Assembly: GCF_029522115.1 (NCBI RefSeq)
Contig: NZ_JAKWFK010000002.1
Location: 434,001 to 498,000 of the forward strand
Source: Trinickia sp. Y13
Lineage (GTDB): Bacteria > Pseudomonadota > Gammaproteobacteria > Burkholderiales > Burkholderiaceae
DNA: 64,000 nucleotides
Direction of reading: 5' to 3'
The notes beneath the pieces are model-generated. The model had not been told where the DNA came from, ran no database searches, and saw nothing but the letters and a program-made list of their open reading frames with translations. Of this stretch, positions 18,074 to 27,840 are shown in pieces. The translations under genes were made by a program, and so were the position numbers. Position 1 is the first letter of the stretch. Each line of letters starts with the position of its first letter.

Positions 18074-19024
18074 ATGCAAACCCCGAGCGCTTTGAGCGCA
18101 TCATCGGCCGCCGCGCACAGCGAGCGGCCCGCCCTCCCGATGTTCGTCAGCGCGGGCGACATCCTGACCGATCTCGTCCGCACGGACGGACCGCACTGGA
18201 CCTCTCACCCGGGCGGCGCCGGTTGGAACGTGGCGCGCGCCGTGGCGCGCCTGGGCGTGCCGACGGCATTTGCGGGCGCGATCGGCGTCGACTGCTTCTC
18301 CGACGATTTGTGGCGCGCGAGCGATGCGGCGGGCCTGGACTTGCGCTTCTTGCAGCGCGTCCCCCGGGCGCCGCTGTTGGCCATCGTGCATCGCACGCAT
18401 CCGCCAGCTTATTTTTTCATCGGCGATGCGAGCGCCGACCTCGCGTTCGACCCCGAGTCGCTGCCGCAAGGCTGGACCGGCGCGGCACGCTGGGCGCACT
18501 TCGGCGGCATCAGTCTTGCGCGCGCGCCGCTGTCGGCCACGCTATCGAGGTTGGCGGCCGAGCTGCGCGCGCAGGGCGTGCGCATCAGCTTCGATCCGAA
18601 CTATCGCAACGTCATGGAGCACGGCTATCGGCCCATGCTCGAAACGATGACGGCGCTCGCCGACCTCGTCAAAGTCTCCGACGAAGATTTGCGTTGCCTC
18701 TTCGGCACGGACGAAGACACGGCGCTCGACACGCTGCGCGCGATGAACCCTGCTGCAACCGTGCTCGTCACGCGCGGCTCGGGCGCCGCGACGTTGATCG
18801 CCCCGGGCGAGACGATTGCGGCGATGCCGCCGCGGGTCGAAGTCGTCGATACGGTGGGCGCGGGCGACGCTTCGATCGGCGGCCTGCTGTTCAGCTTGAT
18901 GCAGCGGCCCGAACGCGGCTGGCGCGATCACTTGGCGTTCGCATTGGCGGCGGGCGCGGCGGCGTGCCGGCATGCGGGGGCGCATTCGCCGTCGCTCGAC
19001 GAGATCGTTGCGCTACTCGAGTAG
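18074..19024 (+). CDS. PfkB-family carbohydrate kinase (fructokinase-like)
   Basis: 316 residues. Motifs: substrate-side GGAGWNVARAVARLG and the ATP/anion-hole signature DTVGAGDASIGGLLFSL with the catalytic Asp. The family phosphorylates sugars at a terminal hydroxyl. As the last gene after the isomerase it most simply makes fructose-6-phosphate. A TTG overlapping the upstream stop (18050) could also start translation, but the ATG at 18074 gives the usual N-terminus. Confidence 0.87.
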   Translation: MQTPSALSASSAAAHSERPALPMFVSAGDILTDLVRTDGPHWTSHPGGAGWNVARAVARLGVPTAFAGAIGVDCFSDDLWRASDAAGLDLRFLQRVPRAPLLAIVHRTHPPAYFFIGDASADLAFDPESLPQGWTGAARWAHFGGISLARAPLSATLSRLAAELRAQGVRISFDPNYRNVMEHGYRPMLETMTALADLVKVSDEDLRCLFGTDEDTALDTLRAMNPAATVLVTRGSGAATLIAPGETIAAMPPRVEVVDTVGAGDASIGGLLFSLMQRPERGWRDHLAFALAAGAAACRHAGAHSPSLDEIVALLE

Positions 19025-19153
19025 GACGGCGCCAAGCCTCGTGGGATAAAGACGCCCAGTTCCATTTCGATCGCCGCCACTCGAGCTTGACGCCGGTGCA
19101 CACTACCCGCGCGTGCTACGATGATTTCATGCGTCCCGGACAGGAGCGTCATC

Positions 19154-19375
19154 ATGGAAGACGTCACCTACACCAAAGGCATCTACACGGCCACGGCCGG
19201 TGTTCAGCAACTCGACGACGGCCGGTTTCAAGGCGTCGTTCACCTGGCGCGCGACGACGCGGCCGAACCCGAGACGACGGTCTATGAAGTCAAGGGCGTG
19301 AGCGCAACCGTCTCGGAGGCGCTCGAAGAAGCCAAAGCGCTCGCCCATCAAATCCTCGGCGAAATCGAGTTGTAG
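19154..19375 (+). CDS. small conserved protein, unknown function
   Basis: 73 residues, acidic, no signal peptide or membrane segment; AGGAG precedes the ATG. It shares a theme with the next gene: both have a short beta-rich opening with TY/SY-Y-G-Y followed by a helix of A/E-rich residues (SEALEEAKALAHQIL here). The two may be distant paralogues. No function is known to me. Confidence 0.65.
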   Translation: MEDVTYTKGIYTATAGVQQLDDGRFQGVVHLARDDAAEPETTVYEVKGVSATVSEALEEAKALAHQILGEIEL

Positions 19376-19464
19376 CGCGAGCTGCGGTGCGGCGGCGCGT
19401 CCATTGCACCGGGCGCCGCCTCGGCTTCGAACGCTGACCGAAGCAAGGCGAATGGAGGTTCGAC

Positions 19465-19710
19465 ATGACCGAAGAGAGCTACGTCTACGGCGTCTATTCG
19501 ATTCACGTGCGCCCCATCGAGCTCGAAGGCTCGCGCTGGGACGCCGAGTATGAAATCCGGCAGCAGGACAAACCCGTGCAGCGCTGGACGACGGTGGGCG
19601 GCGACACGGGTTATCCACAGGCCGCCGAGGCCATCGAATCGGCGCGCTTGCAAGCTCAAGCCGACATCGAGCACGGCGCCGGCGTGCCCAAGCCCAGAGC
19701 ATTTCCGTAG
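19465..19710 (+). CDS. small conserved protein, unknown function
   Basis: 81 residues, ATG preceded by GGAGG at 9 bases. The predicted content is a small beta-sheet (YVYGVYSIHVRPIEL, WDAEYEIRQQ) followed by a helix (PQAAEAIESARLQAQADIE), the same order as its upstream neighbour. Cytosolic by sequence. No catalytic motif. Confidence 0.65.
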   Translation: MTEESYVYGVYSIHVRPIELEGSRWDAEYEIRQQDKPVQRWTTVGGDTGYPQAAEAIESARLQAQADIEHGAGVPKPRAFP

Positions 19711-19768
19711 TCGCGCCCCGAAGCCGCGCGTGCTACGCTGCGCCCGTTCCCGATGAAGCGCAGCATCG

Positions 19769-20806
19769 ATGTCGACCGAGACCCATCCACCCGAGTCGGC
19801 CCCGCCCGCGGGCCAAGCCACCTGCGAGCGCGCCGCGCCGCGCGTGCCGCGCTCGCCCCATGCCCGTCCCGCCCCGAAAGCGGCCAAGCGTGCGCGCGCC
19901 GGCGGCCGAGGCGGCCGCATCCTGCGCACGGGCACGGGCACGGTCGTCACGCACGGATTGCCGGGCCGCGCGAGCCTCGATCTGTACCATCGCGCGCTAA
20001 CGGCGAGCTGGCCGATGTTCTTCGGCGCACTCGCCGCTTTCTTCGTGCTGCTGAACGCCGCATTCGCCGCGCTCTACTCGTTCGGCCACGCACCGATCGC
20101 GAATCAAGCCCCCGATGGCTTTCTCGGCGCGTTCTTCTTCAGCGTGGAAACGCTCGCGACGGTCGGCTACGGCGACATGCACCCGCAGACGGTCTACGCG
20201 CACGCGATCGCGACGCTCGAAATCTTCACCGGCATGTCGAGCATCGCTTTGGCGACGGGCCTCATCTTCGTGCGTTTTTCCCGCCCCCGGGCTCGCATCA
20301 TCTTCGCGCGCTATGCCGTCGTGCGCCCGCTCGATGGCAAACCGACGCTGATGCTGCGCGCCGCCAACGCGCGGCAAAACTTCATCGTGGAAGCCAAGGC
20401 CAAGCTTCGGCTGATGCGCTACGAGCGCAAGCCCGAGGGCTATCCGCTGTGGCGCATCCAGGACCTAAAGCTCGTGCGCGAGCAGCACCCCACCTTCCTG
20501 CTGGGTTGGAATCTGATGCACGTGATCGACGAAACGAGCCCGCTCTACGGGGAAACGGCGGAAAGCCTCGCCGCCAGCGAAGCGTCGCTAATGTTGATGA
20601 TCGAGGGGGCCGACGAAACCACCACGCAGATGATGTACGGCCGCCGTTCGTGGGGCCATGAGGAGATTCGCTGGCAGCAGCGATTCGTCGACTTGCTGCA
20701 CGAGGACGAGGACGGCATCACGCACATCGACTACGCGCAATTCGACGAAGTCGTTGCGCTGGACGATGAAAACGAGGCAGGCACACAGGCCTCGAACCCG
20801 GCATAA
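19769..20806 (+). CDS. inward-rectifier potassium channel (KirBac family)
   Basis: 345 residues. After a basic N-terminal tail (about 1-70) come the slide helix, TM1 (WPMFFGALAAFFVLLNAAFAA), pore helix, selectivity filter TVGYGD (about 134-139) and TM2 (AIATLEIFTGMSSIALATG), then a C-terminal immunoglobulin-like cytosolic domain with RPLDGKPTLMLRAANARQN and HVIDETSPLYG. This is the KirBac architecture, distinct from voltage-gated or KcsA types. It should conduct potassium across the inner membrane with gating by lipids or cytosolic ligands. Confidence 0.92.
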   Translation: MSTETHPPESAPPAGQATCERAAPRVPRSPHARPAPKAAKRARAGGRGGRILRTGTGTVVTHGLPGRASLDLYHRALTASWPMFFGALAAFFVLLNAAFAALYSFGHAPIANQAPDGFLGAFFFSVETLATVGYGDMHPQTVYAHAIATLEIFTGMSSIALATGLIFVRFSRPRARIIFARYAVVRPLDGKPTLMLRAANARQNFIVEAKAKLRLMRYERKPEGYPLWRIQDLKLVREQHPTFLLGWNLMHVIDETSPLYGETAESLAASEASLMLMIEGADETTTQMMYGRRSWGHEEIRWQQRFVDLLHEDEDGITHIDYAQFDEVVALDDENEAGTQASNPA

Positions 20807-21027
20807 CCTGCCCTCGCAATCCCCTCAGCGAAAAATTCCTCTCCAATCCCAGCCTTGGCGCGGACAAATTGCCGCACCTGCGTGTCGCCATCGACGAGAT
20901 AGAAAAAATCCTCCGGCTGCCTCGCTAAAGAATAGAGCCTTCGCTGCCCCTCGTCGGACGGGCGTTACCCCCTTTTGCCGGACACCGGTCTTGGATGGGG
21001 CAAAAAAAAGCTTGAAGGAGACACACC

Positions 21028-24000
21028 ATGACCGCCCGCCCGCCGATCGACGGCACGCCCGCTCTATCGGAATACCGCCTCACCGATAACCTGACCGCCA
21101 CGCGCGGCCGCATCTTTCTCACCGGTACACAGGCGCTCGTGCGCATCATGCTGATGCAGCGCGAGCTCGATCGCGCGCTCGGCTGGAATACGGCAGGCTT
21201 CGTCAGCGGCTACCGCGGCTCGCCCCTCGGCATGGTCGATCAACAGATGTGGAAGGCCAAGAAGCTGCTCGATGCGAACGATGTGCGCTTTTTGCCCGCG
21301 ATCAACGAAGAACTCGGCGGCACGGCCGTGCTCGGCACGCAGCGCGTCGAAGCCGATCCCGAACGCACCGTCGATGGCGTCTTCGCCATGTGGTACGGCA
21401 AAGGCCCAGGCGTCGACCGCGCGGGCGACGCGCTGAAGCACGGCAACGCCTACGGCTCGTCGCCGCACGGCGGCGTGCTCGTCGTGGCCGGCGACGATCA
21501 CGGCTGCGTATCGTCCTCGATGCCGCATCAAAGCGACTTCGCGCTCATGGCGTGGCACATGCCGATCGTCAACCCGTCGCACATCGCCGACATGCTGGAA
21601 TTCGGCGCATACGGCTTCTCGCTCTCGCGCTTCTCGGGCGCATGGGTGGGCTTCAAAGCGATCTCCGAGACGGTCGAATCGGGCGCCACGGTCGATCTAG
21701 ACGCCTTGGCCTCGCACTGGCCCGCCCCCACCGATTTCGCGGTGCCCGCGGGCGGCCTGCACAATCGCTGGCCCGACTTGCCGAGCCTAACCATCGAAGC
21801 GCGTCTAGCCGCCAAACTCGATGCCGTGCGCGCGTTCGCCCGGGTCAACAGCATCGACAAATGGATCGCTCAAAGCCCGAACGCCAATATCGGCATCGTC
21901 ACCTGCGGCAAAGCGCATCTCGATCTGATGGAGGCGCTGCGCCGGCTCGATCTGACCGTCGCCGATCTCGACGCCGCGGGCGTGCGCATCTACAAGGTCG
22001 GGCTCTCGTTCCCCCTCGAACTATCGCGCATCGATACGTTCGTGCAGGGACTCTCCGAAGTGCTCGTCATCGAGGAGAAAGGCCCGGTGATCGAGCAACA
22101 AATCAAGGACTACCTGTACAACCGCCCGGCGGGCGAGCGCCCGGCGATCGTCGGCAAGCACGATGCAGGCGGCGCGCCGCTGCTGTCGGAGCTCGGCGAG
22201 CTGCGTCCCTCGCGCGTGCTGCCCGTGTTCGCGCAATGGCTGGCCCGGCATAAGCCTCATCTGGACCGGCGCGAGCGCGTCGTCGATCTCGTCGCGCCGA
22301 GCATCCTCTCGAATGCGGCCGACGCCGTGCGCCGCACGCCCTACTTCTGCTCGGGCTGCCCGCACAACACGTCGACGAAGGTGCCCGAAGGCTCGATCGC
22401 TCATGCGGGCATCGGCTGCCATTTCATGGCTTCGTGGATGGATCGCGCTACCACGGGCTTGATTCAGATGGGCGGGGAAGGCGTCGACTGGGCCTCGCAC
22501 TCGATGTTTACGAAGACCAAGCATGTCTTCCAGAACCTTGGCGACGGCACGTATTTTCATTCGGGCATCCTCGCCATCCGCCAAGCCGTGTCGGCCAAGG
22601 CCAACATCACCTACAAGATCCTCTACAACGACGCCGTCGCCATGACGGGCGGCCAACCCGTCGACGGCAGCATTTCGGTGCCACAGATCGCCCGGCAAGT
22701 CGAAGCCGAAGGCGTCTCGCGCTTCGTCGTCGTCTCCGACGAGCCCGAGAAGTACGACGGGCATCACGCCCTGTTCCCGAAAGGCACGACGTTCCATCAT
22801 CGGCGCGAACTCGACGACGTCCAGCGGGAGTTGCGCGACACCCCAGGCGTGACGGTCCTCATCTACGATCAAACCTGCGCCGCCGAAAAACGCCGCCGCC
22901 GCAAGAAAGGCGAATTCCCCGACCCGGACAAGCGGCTGTTCATCAACGAAGCGGTTTGCGAAGGCTGCGGCGACTGCGGCGTGCAGTCGAACTGCCTGTC
23001 GGTCGAACCCGTGGAAACGCCGCTTGGCCGGAAGCGCCGCATCGACCAATCGTCGTGCAACAAGGACTTCTCCTGCGTGAACGGCTTTTGCCCAAGCTTC
23101 GTCACGATCGAAGGCGGCAAGCTGAAGAAAGCGGCCGGCGTGGCGTTCGACGAAGCGGCTTTGGCGCACAGCGTCGAGGCGTTGCCCGTTCCACGCACGC
23201 ATCTGGACGCCGCGCCTTACGACATCCTCGTGACCGGCGTGGGCGGCACGGGCGTCGTCACCGTCGGGGCGCTGATCAGCATGGCGGCTCACCTCGAAGG
23301 TAAGAGCGCATCGGTGCTCGACTTCATGGGCTTCGCGCAAAAGGGCGGCTCGGTGCTCTCGTTCGTGCGTTTCGCGGCGCGCGACGAGTGGCTGAACCAA
23401 GTGCGCATCGACACGCAGCAAGCCGACGTGCTGCTTGCCTGCGACATGGTCGTCGGGGCGAGCGCGGACGCACTGCAAACGGTTCGCCACGGCCGCACGC
23501 GAATCGTCGTCAACACGCACCAGATCCCGAACGCCTCGTTCGTCCATGATCCGGACGCGAATTTGCACGCCGATGCGCTCGTCGACAAAATGCGCGCCGC
23601 CGCAGGCGCCGAATTCATGTCGACCTGCGATGCGCAGGCGCTGGCCGCGAAGTTCCTCGGCGATTCGATCGGCGCGAACATTCTCATGCTGGGCTTCGCC
23701 TGGCAGTTGGGCCTCGTGCCGGTCTCGCACGCGGCATTGATGCGCGCGATCGAGTTGAACAACGTCGCCGTGCCGATGAACAAGCTCGCGTTCTCGGTGG
23801 GCCGCCTCGCGGCGGGCGATGCCGCCGCGCTCGAAGCGCTTTGGGCCGAGCGTCATATGGCGCGCGCGGCCGCTGGGACGTCCGAGGACGCGCTCGCCGA
23901 ACTGGACGCGCTCGTCGCCGATCGCGAACGGCGCCTTGCCGCCTATGGCGGACCGCGCTACGTCGAGCGCTACGGCGCGCTCGTTGCGGCGGCGCGCCAG

Positions 24001-24624
24001 GCCGAAAGCCGCGTGCCGCAAGCGCGGGTCACGCGCGCCGTCGCGACCACGTTTTACCGCTTGCTCGCCGTCAAAGACGAATACGAAGTCGCACGCTTGC
24101 ATACCGACGCCGCATTCCGCGAGGCGCTCGAAGCGCAATTCGAAGGCAAGGCCGGCAAGGATTTTCGCGTCAATTTCAACTTGGCGCCGCCGGCGCTCGC
24201 GAAAGCCAAGCCGGGCCAGGCGCCGCGCAAGCTGACGTTCGGCCAATGGCTCTGGCCGGTGCTCGGCATGCTCGCGAAATGGCGCGGTTTGCGCGGCACC
24301 GCGCTCGATCCGTTCAGCCGCACCGCCGAACGCCGCATGGAACGCGCGCTTGCCGACGATTACCAAACGACGATGGAGCGCGCGTTCGATCGGATGAACG
24401 CGGAAAATGCCGAAGCGATCGCGCAGCTAGCGGAACTGCATGCTCGCGTGCGCGGCTACGGGCACGTGAAACTGCGCAACCTTGCCAGCGTGAAACGCAG
24501 CGAGCGCGAGCTGGCTGCCCGCCTTGGCTTGGAAGCGGCGACCAGCCCCGCCGTGCAACACGCGCTCGACGAGATGAAGGGCGCGGGCTCGCTGCGCGGC
24601 ATCCCGGTCGTCGTTGCGAAATAA
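21028..24624 (+). CDS. single-chain indolepyruvate ferredoxin oxidoreductase
   Basis: A thiamine-diphosphate and Fe-S enzyme oxidatively decarboxylating aryl (or branched) 2-oxoacids to acyl-CoA with ferredoxin. 1198 residues fuse what archaea carry as IorA and IorB: an alpha-like N-terminus (GFVSGYRGSPLGMVD), a TPP-binding part (FCSGCPHNTS; GGEGVDWAS; YNDAVAMTGGQP), a 4Fe-4S ferredoxin-like insert (about 640-690; CEGCGDCGVQSNC) and a gamma domain from ~730 (VTGVGGTGVVTVGALIS). AAGGAG precedes the ATG. A hairpin (TTTTGCC / GGCAAAA) ends 20 bases upstream. Confidence 0.93.
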   Translation: MTARPPIDGTPALSEYRLTDNLTATRGRIFLTGTQALVRIMLMQRELDRALGWNTAGFVSGYRGSPLGMVDQQMWKAKKLLDANDVRFLPAINEELGGTAVLGTQRVEADPERTVDGVFAMWYGKGPGVDRAGDALKHGNAYGSSPHGGVLVVAGDDHGCVSSSMPHQSDFALMAWHMPIVNPSHIADMLEFGAYGFSLSRFSGAWVGFKAISETVESGATVDLDALASHWPAPTDFAVPAGGLHNRWPDLPSLTIEARLAAKLDAVRAFARVNSIDKWIAQSPNANIGIVTCGKAHLDLMEALRRLDLTVADLDAAGVRIYKVGLSFPLELSRIDTFVQGLSEVLVIEEKGPVIEQQIKDYLYNRPAGERPAIVGKHDAGGAPLLSELGELRPSRVLPVFAQWLARHKPHLDRRERVVDLVAPSILSNAADAVRRTPYFCSGCPHNTSTKVPEGSIAHAGIGCHFMASWMDRATTGLIQMGGEGVDWASHSMFTKTKHVFQNLGDGTYFHSGILAIRQAVSAKANITYKILYNDAVAMTGGQPVDGSISVPQIARQVEAEGVSRFVVVSDEPEKYDGHHALFPKGTTFHHRRELDDVQRELRDTPGVTVLIYDQTCAAEKRRRRKKGEFPDPDKRLFINEAVCEGCGDCGVQSNCLSVEPVETPLGRKRRIDQSSCNKDFSCVNGFCPSFVTIEGGKLKKAAGVAFDEAALAHSVEALPVPRTHLDAAPYDILVTGVGGTGVVTVGALISMAAHLEGKSASVLDFMGFAQKGGSVLSFVRFAARDEWLNQVRIDTQQADVLLACDMVVGASADALQTVRHGRTRIVVNTHQIPNASFVHDPDANLHADALVDKMRAAAGAEFMSTCDAQALAAKFLGDSIGANILMLGFAWQLGLVPVSHAALMRAIELNNVAVPMNKLAFSVGRLAAGDAAALEALWAERHMARAAAGTSEDALAELDALVADRERRLAAYGGPRYVERYGALVAAARQAESRVPQARVTRAVATTFYRLLAVKDEYEVARLHTDAAFREALEAQFEGKAGKDFRVNFNLAPPALAKAKPGQAPRKLTFGQWLWPVLGMLAKWRGLRGTALDPFSRTAERRMERALADDYQTTMERAFDRMNAENAEAIAQLAELHARVRGYGHVKLRNLASVKRSERELAARLGLEAATSPAVQHALDEMKGAGSLRGIPVVVAK

Positions 24625-24681
24625 GAAAAAGAGACTCGGCACACAAGGCGCGCCGCGTTCCGGCGGCGCCCGCTACTCCGC

Positions 24682-25887
24682 TTACTTCGACGCCACCCAG
24701 CGCCCGTTCCGATCGAGATGCCGGTAGGCTTGGAACTTCCCGCCTTTCACGATCACGGCCACATAGACTGCCTTGGAGCGATCGCCTCTCTCGTTGAACG
24801 CGATCTCGCCCGTCGCCCCGTTGAAATTCGATATCTTATGCAGAGCGGCGACGATGTCCGCGGGCTTGGTCGAATGGGCGTTCTCGATCGCTTTGGCCGT
24901 CACGGCGATGGCATCGTATTCGTAAATCGAATACGGTCCGGGCTCGACGCCGTAAGCTTTCTTGTAAGCGTCGACGAATCGGCGCGCCTTCGCGCCGGTG
25001 AGGAATGCGGGCAGCGGGGCCGTGGTGCAAATCATGCCGTTTGCCGCGCTACCGGCGGTTTTGATGAGCGTGGGCTGCGTCGTCCCGTCGCCGCCCATGA
25101 AGTATTTGACGCGAAGCTTCAACTGGTGAAAATCCCTCGCTAGCAAGGCGGCCTCGGGGTAATAGCCCGTGTAGTAGACGACGTCGGGCTTGAGCGCCGC
25201 CACTTGCTTGGCGAGATCGGCGTAATCCATTTGCCCCGGCGTCAGCGCGTCGTCGTACACCACCTCGATGCCCTGCTGCTTCAACGCTTGGACGGCGTTC
25301 TCGGCGAGCCCTTTCGAATAAGTCGTGTTGTCGTTCACCACGGCCACCGACTTCGCATGCAGGACTTCCTTCATGAGCTTGGCGGCGAATGGACCCTGCT
25401 CGTCGTCTCGGCCGATCGTGCGAAACGCGTTGTCCCACCCTTTCTCGGTCAGCTCCGGATTCGTCGACGCATCCATCACGTACGCCAGGCCAGCGCCGTG
25501 AAAGACGCGCAACTCGGGCAGCGCCGCGCTCGAGCAGTAGCCGCCCGCCACCGCCACGACGCCCTTCCCCACAAGAGTTTGTGCAGCCTGAGCCGCCTTG
25601 TCCGCGTCGCATTCGTCGTCTTCCTGCACGAGCTCGATCTTTTTGCCGAGCACGCCGCCCCGGCGATTGATGTCGTCGGCGGCCAGTTGCGCGCCGTTCA
25701 AGATATCCTTGCCGGCCATCGCGTAACCGCCTGACAGCGGCACCGGCACCCCGATCTTGATCGTCTCTTGCGCCCACGCCGCGCCAGGGGCGGCGGCGAT
25801 CGATAACGCGGCTATGCCGAAGCCGGCGAGCGCCGCTCGCCTCAAACTGCTCCATCCGCGCGCTGCAGCGGGTTGCCGAACCGTCAT
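24682..25887 (-). CDS. branched-chain amino-acid-type ABC transporter substrate-binding protein (LivK-like)
   Basis: A periplasmic binding protein of 401 residues: Sec signal (LRRAALAGFGIAALSIAAAPGAAWA), then ETIKIGVPVPLSGGYAMAGKD, the standard opening of Leu/Ile/Val-type binding proteins, and the peripla_BP_6 fold (VAVAGGYCSSAALPELRVFH; VAVVNDNTTYSKGLAEN; YYTGYYPEAALLARD). The start at 25887 has AAGGAG at ideal spacing. No permease or ATPase gene is adjacent, so its transporter must lie elsewhere. The ligand may be an amino acid, amide or small acid. Confidence 0.9.
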   Translation of the reverse strand: MTVRQPAAARGWSSLRRAALAGFGIAALSIAAAPGAAWAQETIKIGVPVPLSGGYAMAGKDILNGAQLAADDINRRGGVLGKKIELVQEDDECDADKAAQAAQTLVGKGVVAVAGGYCSSAALPELRVFHGAGLAYVMDASTNPELTEKGWDNAFRTIGRDDEQGPFAAKLMKEVLHAKSVAVVNDNTTYSKGLAENAVQALKQQGIEVVYDDALTPGQMDYADLAKQVAALKPDVVYYTGYYPEAALLARDFHQLKLRVKYFMGGDGTTQPTLIKTAGSAANGMICTTAPLPAFLTGAKARRFVDAYKKAYGVEPGPYSIYEYDAIAVTAKAIENAHSTKPADIVAALHKISNFNGATGEIAFNERGDRSKAVYVAVIVKGGKFQAYRHLDRNGRWVASK

Positions 25888-26091
25888 GTCTGTGCTCCTT
25901 GTGGTTTTTATGAACGGGGAGCGCGTCTCGGCCATAGGGGCAGCGAACGCCGAGCCGCGGCTGCGGACGCGCGCATCGCTAGTAGCAATCCACGCGCCGC
26001 GCCGCTCGGGCCGGCGAAGCATCGATCGCGCCCAGCCCGCCGCGCTGTCTTGATGATACGCGTCGAACCGGGCAGATCAAGCGAGCGAGTG

Positions 26092-26213
26092 CTAGATACA
26101 ATGGGAAGGGCTGCTCAGTAAGCCCCTTGGAGTAAAACGAGAGTTCGCAGACTCGTTTTGGTAAGGAGCACGCAAATGGATGCGTCCGAGACAGCCCTTC
26201 CCATAGTATCTAG
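26092..26213. ncRNA. structured intergenic element with 22-bp closing stem and inner hairpins
   Basis: Positions 26092-26113 and 26192-26213 are complementary over 22 bases with one mismatch. Inside lie a hairpin with arms AAAACGAG / CTCGTTTT (26134-26159) and a second with ACGCA / TGCGT (26170-26185). The whole would fold as a multi-branch structure of about 122 bases in either strand. It sits between the EAL gene end and the binding-protein promoter. It could be a structured RNA, a leader element, or a palindromic miniature mobile element; the sequence alone does not decide. Confidence 0.5.
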
Positions 26214-26253
26214 ATGACGGCGGCGGTCGCGGATGGCGGCCCGCCAAGCACGT

Positions 26254-27534
26254 CTAAAGGCCAGTGGCGTCTTCCTGCCAATCGATGTCGCCGCACAGAA
26301 CGCACAGGCCTGCGCCGATCCGCACGGCCACCGACAGCGTCACGCAAGGAAGCGCTTCGTTGATCGACAGGTACGGCCGGGTGGCATGAACGCGATCGGG
26401 CGCCTCGATCGCAGCATGGAAGTAAGGACGGCGCATCCAGTTCGCACCTTGCGCGTCGGCCACGGGTAAAAACCGCGCTTCGTGCCCGGCGCGATCGGCG
26501 CGCAGCACGACGTTGCGGCCCTTCTGGCGGCCCTCTTCGTCCAGGAGGAAGCAGCGCGCGGCATGATCGAGCGCGAGGAAGTTCCAGCACACTTCATCGA
26601 GCGGCTCGCCTTGCGCGAGGCGCTCAGCCGCGCGTTCGAACGCGCGCACGTAGGGCGCGAGCCGGCTGGCACGCGCACGCTCGCGCGCTTGGGTCTGCGC
26701 GCGGTGGCACTCGGCCAAGGCCGCAATGCGCTCGGCGGCGTAGGCGCTATCGGCAGCGCCCGGACCCGGCCGTCCGAAGTGAAAGCCCTGAACGAAATCC
26801 GCATCGCAGGAAAACGCCAATTGCGCCTCGTGCTCGGTCTCGACGCCCTCGATGAGCACGAGCTTGCCGGCCTCGTGCAGCATCGCCACGAAGCCGGGCA
26901 GAATGGCCGCCGCTTCCGTGCGATGCGCCGCTTGCGAGAGCATCATGCGATCGACCTTGACGATATCGGGATCGAGCTGCCAAATCCGCTCCAAATTCGA
27001 ATCGCCCGCGCCGAAATCGTCGAGTGCGATCAAGAAGCCCTGCGCGCGAAACCGGCGCGCTTCGTCGGCCAATTTGTCGAAGTCTTCGGCGCGCACCGCT
27101 TGGAGCTCTAGCACGATGCGGCGCGGCGACAGTTCGAGCCGCTCGAGGTGCGCGCGCAGCGCGGCCTCGTGATAGGAGTCGGCGAGCGCGCCCGCGTGAA
27201 TGTTCAGGAAGAGCCACTCGCGCTCGGCATGCAGCGTCTTGAAGTTCTCCAAATGCAACGACTGCGCGAGACGATCGACATAGTGAAGCTCGCTCTGGCG
27301 CGCCGCGTCGCCGAATACGTCGAGCGGCGGCACGGGCCGATCGAAGATATCGTGGGCGCGCAGCAGCGCCTCGTAGCCGACGGCGCGCAAGTGCGACAAG
27401 CTGAAGATCGGCTGAAACACGCTCGTGAGCGTGAGGTCGCGATGGCGCAACGCGTAGCGCTGCAACCCGGAGATCAGATCGGGTTCAAGCGATCGCGGCG
27501 CAGCTACGCCGCTTTCCCGCACGGAAATCACCAT
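26254..27534 (-). CDS. EAL-domain protein (cyclic-di-GMP phosphodiesterase) with C-terminal sensor-like domain
   Basis: 426 residues. The EAL domain (about 35-260) shows GYEALLRA, Asn in FLNIHAG, VLELQA, DDFGAGDSN, KVDRMM and EGVET, so the core residues are present. VLELQA differs from the usual ELTE motif. The C-terminal ~140 residues (AERLAQGEPLDEVCWNFLALD, ending in an RPYLSINEALPCVTLSVAV-type sheet) look like a PAS/GAF-like ligand-sensing domain. The ATG at 27534 is chosen as the first that gives the family opening; a longer upstream frame is basic and unlike protein. Confidence 0.82.
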   Translation of the reverse strand: MVISVRESGVAAPRSLEPDLISGLQRYALRHRDLTLTSVFQPIFSLSHLRAVGYEALLRAHDIFDRPVPPLDVFGDAARQSELHYVDRLAQSLHLENFKTLHAEREWLFLNIHAGALADSYHEAALRAHLERLELSPRRIVLELQAVRAEDFDKLADEARRFRAQGFLIALDDFGAGDSNLERIWQLDPDIVKVDRMMLSQAAHRTEAAAILPGFVAMLHEAGKLVLIEGVETEHEAQLAFSCDADFVQGFHFGRPGPGAADSAYAAERIAALAECHRAQTQARERARASRLAPYVRAFERAAERLAQGEPLDEVCWNFLALDHAARCFLLDEEGRQKGRNVVLRADRAGHEARFLPVADAQGANWMRRPYFHAAIEAPDRVHATRPYLSINEALPCVTLSVAVRIGAGLCVLCGDIDWQEDATGL

Positions 27535-27840
27535 GGCGCTCCCCACGCGCGGCGCGCGCGAACGCCGGACACGACGCTGGAACGATGACGACGAACACAC
27601 ATGACGATAGACCTCATCGACGGCTCCCTCGGTTCTTTGTACTGTAGTGGCAGCCGGGAGCAAAGCAAGGTCCGTGCGCAGCGATCATCGGTGCATGGCG
27701 CGGCGGCGCGACGAGCGCGCAGCGAGTGGTGGCGAGATTGGCGCTTTCAAGCGTCTTGACAGACGCAGCGCCAGGGCGTGCGCGCTCGCACCATCGAGGT
27801 GCAATCACGCACGCGGCAAGACCGATGACGGGGCTTACGC
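27535..27840. other. gene-free stretch
   Basis: 306 bases between the EAL gene start and the permease gene end, both on the minus strand. It should contain the EAL promoter and the permease terminator. I see no inverted repeat or reading frame worth calling. Confidence 0.4.

Noticed and set aside
22021-24366. 781-codon open frame antisense to the indolepyruvate oxidoreductase
   Set aside because: The sense strand encodes the full Fe-S/TPP enzyme with all motifs; the antisense product has no domain.
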